From Spirochaetales bacterium (GTDB lineage Bacteria > Spirochaetota > Spirochaetia > DSM-27196 > SKKC01), in NCBI GenBank assembly GCA_007126865.1, contig SLAN01000327.1:1-5842 (forward strand): a stretch of DNA of 5,842 bases. Direction: 5' to 3'. The position numbers were made by a program, and so were the translations under genes. Below, one piece after another: positions 1-5,017 of this stretch (position 1 is its first letter; every line of letters begins with the position of its first letter). Under the pieces are notes generated by a model that was not told where the DNA came from, searched no databases, and was given only the letters and a program-made list of their open reading frames with translations.

Positions 1-2
1 AA

Positions 3-191
3 CTGCGGAATACGGGGAGGATCTCCGCGGCGGGCACGGTCTATCCAGGCGTTAAGCTCCATATCCGCGACGCGAGCCTGGAGGTTCGTAACGAGTTCAA
101 TAAGGTCAGTTTCGTGGCTGAGGGCGGTACCGTTAAGGCGACGCGCTACCAGGATACTGAAGAGGATTTGAGTTTCCAGCGGAAGGGTTAA
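3..191 (+). CDS. FapA/DUF342-family protein, C-terminal end (5' truncated)
   Basis: The frame is open from the left edge to a TAA at 189-191 and gives the last 62 residues of a protein that begins outside the window. The peptide contains GRISAAGTVYPGVKLHIRDA followed by a stretch like 'VSFVAEGG', which matches the C-terminal signature of the FapA (DUF342) family: a beta-helical repeat with a 'G-x-V-x-P-G-V-x-I-x-I' pattern, then a short strand with an acidic tail. FapA proteins are associated with flagellar assembly or polar placement in several bacteria; in spirochaetes they commonly sit beside flagellar regulatory genes. The catalytic or N-terminal parts cannot be judged. The next gene starts 3 bp after the stop, so the two are almost certainly co-transcribed. 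Family assignment is fairly secure from the motif; the precise role is inferred from family and context. Confidence 0.85.
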   Translation: MRNTGRISAAGTVYPGVKLHIRDASLEVRNEFNKVSFVAEGGTVKATRYQDTEEDLSFQRKG

Positions 192-194
192 ACA

Positions 195-533
195 ATGCCA
201 ATACAGCCGATCGATCTGCAGGTTCTCTTCTCACGCCTCGACAACATCGGACGAGAGGCAGTCGGACCCCAACAGGCCGCCGCGCAGGGGCAGGACGTAG
301 CCGGGGCGCAGCTGGCCGAACAGAGCAGGGCGCAAGCTCGCCGGGTTACCGACGCGGAAGAGTTGCCGGACGGTTCGGAGGAAGTGAAAGAGGACGAGTC
401 CGGGGAAGAACAGGAGAATTCGGCAAAGCGTCGGCGTCGTTCGACCGGTGAATCGGACGAAGCCGAAGATCGATCTGCTGAGACGGAGATACGCGATCCC
501 GCACTCGGTCGGACTATCGATCTCTCCGGATAA
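195..533 (+). CDS. Small acidic hypothetical protein of the FapA-linked cluster
   Basis: This 112-aa protein has no domain that I can name. ATG 195 is preceded by GGAAGGG (181-187) at 7-nt spacing, inside the end of the preceding gene, which fixes the start. Three zones are visible. Residues 1-50 (MPIQPIDLQVLFSRLDNIGR onward) are probably helical and rich in Gln and Ala. Residues 51-97 are low-complexity, with acidic runs and one Arg/Lys patch (KRRRR at 78-82), and look disordered. Residues 99-112 (IRDPALGRTIDLSG) form a compact C-terminal motif. Similar short proteins with such a head and tail and a variable charged middle occur in spirochaete flagellar clusters, as I recall, but this was not checked. 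There is no signal peptide or membrane segment, so it is likely cytosolic. The head and tail may be binding motifs joined by a flexible linker; that is inference. Confidence 0.8.
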   Translation: MPIQPIDLQVLFSRLDNIGREAVGPQQAAAQGQDVAGAQLAEQSRAQARRVTDAEELPDGSEEVKEDESGEEQENSAKRRRRSTGESDEAEDRSAETEIRDPALGRTIDLSG

Positions 534-552
534 CGGAAGGCGCGCTCCGACC

Positions 553-1194
553 ATGGAACTGGCTACGCTACTCGTGGTGAATGCTCTTGTCTTTCTCGTA
601 CTGCTGGTCTGGCTGAGGCGCAAGGTCGACCGAGAGCTGGACGCCGAGCGTGCCATCGAACGCGTACGCCGTGAAGTTGCCGACCTCATTACCGAGCTCA
701 ACGGCACGACCGAACGGAATATCACTCTCATTGAAGATCGGGTGAAGCGCATAAGCGATCTGCTTCAGAAGACCGACAAGAGAATAGCGATGCTGCAACG
801 GGAGTCGGAGAAGCACGATATAGGCCTCGGCGTGTATACTGACCTAATGGAGCGGCGACGGCGCACCGCTCGCGAGTCGGCAAGCGCTCGGGAAAGCGAC
901 GAGGACCCCGAAAGCTCGGAGAAGGCCGGGCACACGCCCGGGCAAGATAGTTCAACCGGCTCCGGAGACGACCGCGATACCCGTCAGTCGCCGGGCGATT
1001 CTCGTGTTCAGGGGGGAGCAGGACGGTCCTTGCGAAATCGTGTGCGCGATCTCCACAGAGCCGGAATGGCAGCCGAAGCAATCGCTCGAAAGGTCGGATC
1101 GAGTCTTGGAGAGGTCGAGCTTATTATCGGGCTCGAGACCGGAGGGGAAAGTGGCGCGGCGGACGACGAAGACGATCGCTCCGTACAAGAGTAG
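553..1194 (+). CDS. SwrB/DUF6115-like membrane-anchored coiled-coil protein
   Basis: A 213-aa protein. Residues 4-20 form one hydrophobic segment (LLVVNALVFLVLLVW) followed by LRRK, giving a membrane anchor with the bulk in the cytoplasm. Residues 22-105 are charged and heptad-like, probably a coiled coil. Residues 106-155 are a Ser/Asp/Gly-rich linker. Residues 159-194 read 'R-x-L-H-R-A-G-M-A-A-E-A-I-A-R-K-V-G-S-S-L-G-E-V-E-L-I-I-G-L', the helix-turn-helix-like tail typical of DUF6115 proteins such as Bacillus SwrB (YlxL), a swarming factor that promotes flagellar basal-body and export activation. I chose ATG 553, with GGAAGG at 535-540 (12-nt spacing), because the anchor begins immediately after it; an upstream ATG at 448 would overlap the previous gene by 86 bp and add an unrelated charged leader. 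It lies 19 bp after the small hypothetical gene and 50 bp before cheA. The family call is by motif and architecture; function is inferred. Confidence 0.78.
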   Translation: MELATLLVVNALVFLVLLVWLRRKVDRELDAERAIERVRREVADLITELNGTTERNITLIEDRVKRISDLLQKTDKRIAMLQRESEKHDIGLGVYTDLMERRRRTARESASARESDEDPESSEKAGHTPGQDSSTGSGDDRDTRQSPGDSRVQGGAGRSLRNRVRDLHRAGMAAEAIARKVGSSLGEVELIIGLETGGESGAADDEDDRSVQE

Positions 1195-1234
1195 GGATTT
1201 GCCGGTCGTGGAGAGGCGAAGACGCGCGCCCCGG

Positions 1235-1240
1235 AGGAGG
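1235..1240 (+). promoter_or_regulatory. Strong Shine-Dalgarno for cheA
   Basis: AGGAGG, within GGAGGAGG at 1233-1240, lies 4 nt before ATG 1245. An in-frame TGA at 1242-1244 directly abuts that ATG, so no upstream start is possible for the kinase. A second ATG at 1241 is out of frame and too close to the site to be used. This decides the cheA start. Confidence 0.75.
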
Positions 1241-1244
1241 ATGA

Positions 1245-3182
1245 ATGGCCGGTCTGCGTAAGCGATCGACGTACAGCTCCGAGCATACACGTTTACTGCG
1301 GATGTTCGTAGATGACGGGCGAAATGTGATCTCCACACTCGACCGCTATCTCGCGTCGCTGTCATCAGGTGGGTTCAGCGTACGACCGCTGGAGAACGCG
1401 ATGCGCGCGGTACACAGCATCAAGTCCGAAGCGGCCTTCCTTGAGTTTGAGGATGTTCGTCGCGCGGCACACGGGCTGGAAGAGAGCCTCGGTCTATTGC
1501 GAAAACGACAGCTACAACCGGGCACGAAGCTTGACGAGAGCACCTTGCAGCAGATGTCGACCGCCTGTGAACGATTGCGCGAATCGATCGGAGCCCGAAT
1601 TTCCTTATCGGACGCGGGCGACAGATCGTCGGACCGGGATGTGCCGGCGGAGGGATCGACCGATATCTCGAGCCTTGCCGGTATTCAGGCGCATTCCCCG
1701 GCCTCGACGTTCGGAGCGGATCCGAGTCTGTTCCGGCTAGCGGATCGTGAACGACGCGCGATCCAGGAGGCGCGACGTCACGGCGAGCTGCTCTATCGCG
1801 TACGGTGCGAAATCGATGATAGCGAGCCGCTTACATACGCCCGTCTGTACCTCCTGCTCAATAACCTCGAAACCGCGGTGAACGTGGTCCGCACGGTCCC
1901 GTCGGTCGAAACGTTCACCGAACGACCGGTCCGACACCTGACTGCCCTTGTTACCGCGGACTGTAGCGAGCAGGAGATTTACGCCGCTCTCGAAGTCGAC
2001 CAGATCAACGCTGTAGAGCTTACCAGGTTGGACTTCGAGAGTGTACTCGAGCTTGCCCCCGGCGGCGACGGACAAGGACCCGGCATACTGCTCGGGCGCT
2101 CCGGCGTGCAGCTCTCGCTTACTCCGAGAAACTATGAGCTGCTCTCCCTGTACTCATACGAGCTCACTACGCAGCTCGAAGCGATTATAGCCGCGGAGGA
2201 GAGTCGAACGGAATCCGAACGGCGCCGTCTGCAGGCCGCCGCACGCCTCGCCTCACGAGTGAGAAGCACGATTCAGCGCACTTCGCTCGTTCCCCTTTCC
2301 TCTGTTCTCGACCCTTTGCACCGTTTCGTCGATCGGCTGGCCGGAGAAAGCGACAAACAGGTGCGTTTCACGATCCGTGGCGAGCGAGAACGTGTCTTCC
2401 TGCCTGTGGCGGAGCTCATCGCCGACGCGCTGCTTCATCTTATTCGCAACTGCGTGGATCATGGGATCGAGCCGCCGGATTATCGAAGCGCGGCGGGGAA
2501 ACCGGAGACGGCTTCGATTACTCTCACCGTGATGAGAACCGGAGGGGGGCTTTCGATCGAGCTATCCGACGACGGTTGCGGCGTTGACGAGTCAAAGCTT
2601 CGCGAACGTGCCGGGGTGGAAGAGGATGGAGAGTGGAGTCTCCTCGATCTTATGTGTGCCCCCGGCGTATCAACCAGACCTGCAGCGGATGTCAGCTCGG
2701 GACGCGGTGTCGGTATGGACGCTGTGCGGCATACGGTAGAAACGCTGCTCGGCGGTACTCTGCGGGTCAGCAGTCGCAGCGGTGACGGTTTCGCGGTCCG
2801 CTTTGAGCTACCGGAGGGGGCGAGCCTTCTCACGGTGACGGTATTCGAGGCCGGCGGTCGCGATCTCGCGGTACCGTCGTGTCAGGTGATCGATGTAGTC
2901 GAGCTCACACCGCAGCAGATCCGTGAGGATGTGGGTGGCGACACGTACTTCGTTATGGGCGGTGAAGCGGTGCGGGTATTCACTGTCGCGCGCGAGGGCA
3001 GGGCGACCCAGTACCATGAGGGTTGGGCTATTGTGCTCTCGGTGGAAGAGAATCGCGGGGTCATTCTGGCGGACCGAATAGCGAGTGAGGAGGTCGTTGT
3101 TCGCTCCGGTGACCAACCGAACCGTGTTTACTCGAAAACATTGGATCAGTACGTGTCGCTGTTTGTGCCGGTCGCTCTGTGA
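1245..3182 (+). CDS. cheA: CheA-type chemotaxis histidine kinase
   Basis: A 645-aa kinase with CheA architecture. P1 (Hpt), about 10-120: phospho-acceptor His57 in AVHSIKSEAAFLEF, with Lys60, His76 and Glu79 at the +3, +19 and +22 spacing of the active-site set known in studied CheA P1 domains. A variable linker covers 121-160. Residues 165-262 resemble a P2 response-regulator-binding domain (YRVRCEIDDSEPLTYARLYL, then NNLETAVNVVRTVPS). P3 dimerisation and linker helices, about 295-375, include IQRTSLVPLSSVLDPL in place of the usual 'iRMvPl'. The P4 ATPase, about 380-525, has N-box HLIRNCVDHGIE (Asn402), G1 SDDGCGVD (Asp442), F-box-like APGVST, and G2 SGRGVGMD (485-492). The P5 CheW-like domain runs about 527-645. 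It would phosphorylate CheY/CheB-type regulators in a cytoplasmic receptor array. No cheW, cheY or cheX follows here. The ATP lid looks short and P1 has Ser61 where Gly is usual. A specialised paralogue is possible. Confidence 0.93.
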   Translation: MAGLRKRSTYSSEHTRLLRMFVDDGRNVISTLDRYLASLSSGGFSVRPLENAMRAVHSIKSEAAFLEFEDVRRAAHGLEESLGLLRKRQLQPGTKLDESTLQQMSTACERLRESIGARISLSDAGDRSSDRDVPAEGSTDISSLAGIQAHSPASTFGADPSLFRLADRERRAIQEARRHGELLYRVRCEIDDSEPLTYARLYLLLNNLETAVNVVRTVPSVETFTERPVRHLTALVTADCSEQEIYAALEVDQINAVELTRLDFESVLELAPGGDGQGPGILLGRSGVQLSLTPRNYELLSLYSYELTTQLEAIIAAEESRTESERRRLQAAARLASRVRSTIQRTSLVPLSSVLDPLHRFVDRLAGESDKQVRFTIRGERERVFLPVAELIADALLHLIRNCVDHGIEPPDYRSAAGKPETASITLTVMRTGGGLSIELSDDGCGVDESKLRERAGVEEDGEWSLLDLMCAPGVSTRPAADVSSGRGVGMDAVRHTVETLLGGTLRVSSRSGDGFAVRFELPEGASLLTVTVFEAGGRDLAVPSCQVIDVVELTPQQIREDVGGDTYFVMGGEAVRVFTVAREGRATQYHEGWAIVLSVEENRGVILADRIASEEVVVRSGDQPNRVYSKTLDQYVSLFVPVAL

Positions 3183-3186
3183 GGTG
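3181..3186 (+). promoter_or_regulatory. Shine-Dalgarno next to the cheA stop codon
   Basis: GAGGTG begins inside the cheA stop codon (TGA 3180-3182) and lies 6 nt before ATG 3193. It supports the start at the signal peptide and suggests translational coupling of the hydrolase gene to cheA. Confidence 0.6.
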
Positions 3187-3192
3187 CGCGCG

Positions 3193-4734
3193 ATGAAGAT
3201 GACGCATCGAATACTGCTTCTTGGATTGTTATCGCTGACTCTGGTGTCCATAAGCGCTCGTGCGCAACAGCGATCGGCGTACTTCGACGAGCCGGGCGAG
3301 CTCATTTTGCCCGCCAATTACGATCCGGATGAGCGATATCCGCTTATGATCTTCCTCCCCTACACCGGAGGAACGTCGAACGAACAGGCGCGGGCGTTCG
3401 GCGTCGAGCCCGGCGAGCAGAAAGGTTTCGCGGTTCTTCTCCCGGAAGGTCGATTCGAGAGGGCCGACTATCTGCCCGATTTCCTTTCGTTTGTCTCCTG
3501 GTTCGAAGAGCGGCTGTATTGGGACGTTTCAACCGCCGTCGATGAGTATTCCATAGATCCGGGCCAGGTCTATGTCGGCGGATACTCCCTCGGCGGTGAT
3601 TTGTCGTGGGCAATGTCGGTGAGGAATCCCGACGACTTCGCCGGAGCGGTGGTTGCCGGGAGCCGCAGCAGTTATCCGGCAGATCATGCGGCAGTTCAGC
3701 GCCTCGCCGATCACGGGTTTCGAGCCGCTCTGCTCATCGGCGATCGAGATACACGCGATCGTCGTCGCGGTCTCAGCGCCGCTCGCCGTACACTCGAGAG
3801 CGGCGATGTGGAGATCATGTATGCGGAGTATGAGGGTGCTCACGAGCTTCCTCCGCAAGCCCTCGCAGTAGAGGCGCTTGAGTTCATCTCGGCGAACGGC
3901 GAGCGCCGAATTGCAGCTGCCGGCACCTCGTGGCCTTTGTCGCCACAGTCGCAGAGACGAGATCTGATGTCCACATTCGGTGGCGGAGCAGGCACGACCG
4001 GACGCCTGACTCTTGAGGCGGATCTGCCTGTCTCGATTTCGAGATACTACAATACCGGCGTAGGATTTACCGGTGCCGGTTCGGCCGCGCTTCGGTATGA
4101 GACATTACTTGACGGCGCCTGGATCTCCGCCGATCTCGAGTTGCACTCCGGTGTAACGATCGAGGACCGATACAGCCGGCGTGCGTCGAGCGGTGTCGCT
4201 GCAGCATTCGGTGATCGGTGGCTCTTCGGCGGCGGCATATCGTGGGACTGGGCCCGTTGGCTCAGTGAAGAAGGACGACTCGATACGGGGAGCGGCCTCG
4301 GTCCCGGTGCCATATATCGGCGAGCACGGCTTTCGGCTGTTGCCGTACATCGCGGAGCACGGCGATATGTGCCGATGGCCACCCTGGTCGCCACGTACGA
4401 GACACCTTCGTTTTTCTCTCCTCCCGTACTACCTCATCTCGCTAATGTCGCGCTCGATGGTACGGTCTGGGTCACCGATCGATTGTCGCTCTCGGGCGGC
4501 ACATCGTACGGAACACGACAGCGGTTGCCGGTAACCGAGCGAAGCGAACAGGCAGACGTGCTCGATGCTGTTTTCGCGTGGACGCTCGGTGCAGGTTTCT
4601 CGTTGCGCGACGAGACACACGTATCGATATCGCATAGAGGTGAATGGCGAGCCGACAGCGGCGGCGCTGAAAGCGGTCCTCGAAGCGGTTACGAGGGCGA
4701 GTGGCGCCTTTCGTTGCGTTTCTCGCTCCTGTAG
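3193..4734 (+). CDS. Secreted alpha/beta-hydrolase with beta-rich, barrel-like C-terminal half
   Basis: A 513-aa protein. Residues 1-24 are a signal peptide (MKMTHR, then a Leu-rich core, ending ARA before Gln25). Residues 34-235 look like an alpha/beta-hydrolase of the esterase/carboxylesterase type: LMIFLPYTGG for the oxyanion-side strand, VYVGGYSLGG with nucleophile Ser132, LLIGDRDTR with probable acid Asp186 (or Asp184), and EGAHELP with His217, in the usual order. Residues 260-513 lack hydrolase motifs. They show many alternating polar/hydrophobic segments with aromatic ends (for example GAWISADLELHSGVTI, RWLFGGGISWDW, EWRLSLRFSLL), consistent with about 10-12 strands of an outer-membrane barrel. 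The substrate is unknown, most likely an ester. The frame is open upstream to 3085 inside cheA, but the signal peptide and GAGGTG at 3181 fix ATG 3193 (ATG 3199 is a minor alternative). It starts 10 bp after cheA, so it is probably in the same operon. The hydrolase half is confident; the barrel is an inference from sequence pattern. Confidence 0.85.
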   Translation: MKMTHRILLLGLLSLTLVSISARAQQRSAYFDEPGELILPANYDPDERYPLMIFLPYTGGTSNEQARAFGVEPGEQKGFAVLLPEGRFERADYLPDFLSFVSWFEERLYWDVSTAVDEYSIDPGQVYVGGYSLGGDLSWAMSVRNPDDFAGAVVAGSRSSYPADHAAVQRLADHGFRAALLIGDRDTRDRRRGLSAARRTLESGDVEIMYAEYEGAHELPPQALAVEALEFISANGERRIAAAGTSWPLSPQSQRRDLMSTFGGGAGTTGRLTLEADLPVSISRYYNTGVGFTGAGSAALRYETLLDGAWISADLELHSGVTIEDRYSRRASSGVAAAFGDRWLFGGGISWDWARWLSEEGRLDTGSGLGPGAIYRRARLSAVAVHRGARRYVPMATLVATYETPSFFSPPVLPHLANVALDGTVWVTDRLSLSGGTSYGTRQRLPVTERSEQADVLDAVFAWTLGAGFSLRDETHVSISHRGEWRADSGGAESGPRSGYEGEWRLSLRFSLL

Positions 4735-4885
4735 CGGACTCCTTCCTTCGTGGACTCCGTGCTGCTTGAATCTACGGGGAATGCTGCGATAACCGTGCCG
4801 ACGATCGACTGCGTTCGGGATCGATCGACCGGGATGTCGGGTGCTTCGTTGCCGGAGCCGAAAAGATAGTGAGTTGGAAGTGAAC

Positions 4886-4912
4886 TTGACTCTGCCGGAG
4901 AGCGGGTATACG
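4886..4912 (+). promoter_or_regulatory. Candidate sigma70-like promoter for the GH88-like gene
   Basis: TTGACT (4886-4891) matches five of six bases of the -35 consensus. TATACG (4907-4912) follows with a short 15-bp spacer and matches four of six bases of the -10; reading TACGCT at 4909 instead gives a 17-bp spacer but a worse match. Transcription would start near 4919-4922, about 100 nt before the gene. Weak evidence, by eye only. Confidence 0.3.
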
Positions 4913-4925
4913 CTCGATGTGTTGG

Positions 4926-4935
4926 TTGCATGCAA
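4926..4935. promoter_or_regulatory. Perfect 10-bp palindrome, possible operator
   Basis: TTGCATGCAA is a perfect 10-bp inverted repeat lying just downstream of the candidate promoter and 82 bp before the GH88-like gene. That is where a repressor of a sugar-use operon could bind. The symmetry is seen directly; the operator role is a guess, and no regulator gene is in the window. Confidence 0.25.
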
Positions 4936-5000
4936 AACGGAAAATGAGTGTCGATCCGCCGATTACGCATGGCATGTCTGGAGAAGCTCCGTGCAGCCGG

Positions 5001-5005
5001 GGAGG
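5001..5005 (+). promoter_or_regulatory. Shine-Dalgarno for the GH88-like gene
   Basis: GGAGG lies 12 nt before ATG 5018, a little farther than usual. An in-frame TGA at 5009-5011 rules out any upstream start, so ATG 5018 is the first possible start codon. Confidence 0.5.
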
Positions 5006-5017
5006 GTTTGAAGCAGA

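Larger units (their letters stand above)
4735..5017. other. Intergenic region before the GH88-like gene
   Basis: This 283-bp gap has no gene that I can support. Short open stretches exist on the + strand (4735-4866 and 4793-5011, in different frames), but none has a good start with a ribosome-binding site. A 7-bp direct repeat, GGACTCC, lies at 4736-4742 and 4752-4758. An inverted repeat CGATCGA/TCGATCG (4802-4808 and 4821-4827) has no following T-run, so it is a poor terminator candidate. The right half holds a weak promoter candidate, a palindrome, and a tandem GCATG pair (4967-4976). Confidence 0.6.

Noticed and set aside
448..552. N-terminal extension of the SwrB-like gene to ATG 448
   Set aside because: It overlaps the preceding gene in another frame, adds a charged leader before a clear membrane anchor, and lacks a good ribosome-binding site compared with GGAAGG before ATG 553.
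231..752. Antisense frame (173 codons) opposite the two small genes at the left
   Set aside because: The N-terminal half is Ser/Arg/Thr low-complexity typical of a reverse-strand shadow, and the + strand genes have better starts and motifs.
3085..3192. N-terminal extension of the hydrolase to ATG 3085 inside cheA
   Set aside because: The added 36 residues overlap the CheW-like domain of cheA and would bury a textbook signal peptide that begins at ATG 3193.
2808..3317. Antisense frame (169 codons) across the cheA/hydrolase junction
   Set aside because: It shadows the CheW-like domain and the hydrolase signal peptide, both well supported; no motif or ribosome-binding site supports it.
4802..4827. 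Inverted repeat CGATCGA/TCGATCG as a terminator of the cheA-hydrolase unit
   Set aside because: The stem is only 7 bp with a 12-nt loop and is not followed by a T-run. It is explained as two CGATCG palindromes close together.
4980..5004. Alternative pairings of CTCC (4987-4990) with GGAG at 4980 or 5001 as a translation switch
   Set aside because: The stems are only 4 bp, too short to mean anything without conservation.
4880..5011. Small ORF from GTG 4880 to TGA 5011
   Set aside because: There is no convincing ribosome-binding site in front of the GTG, the C-terminal composition is odd, and no recognisable family. Kept only as a possible remnant.
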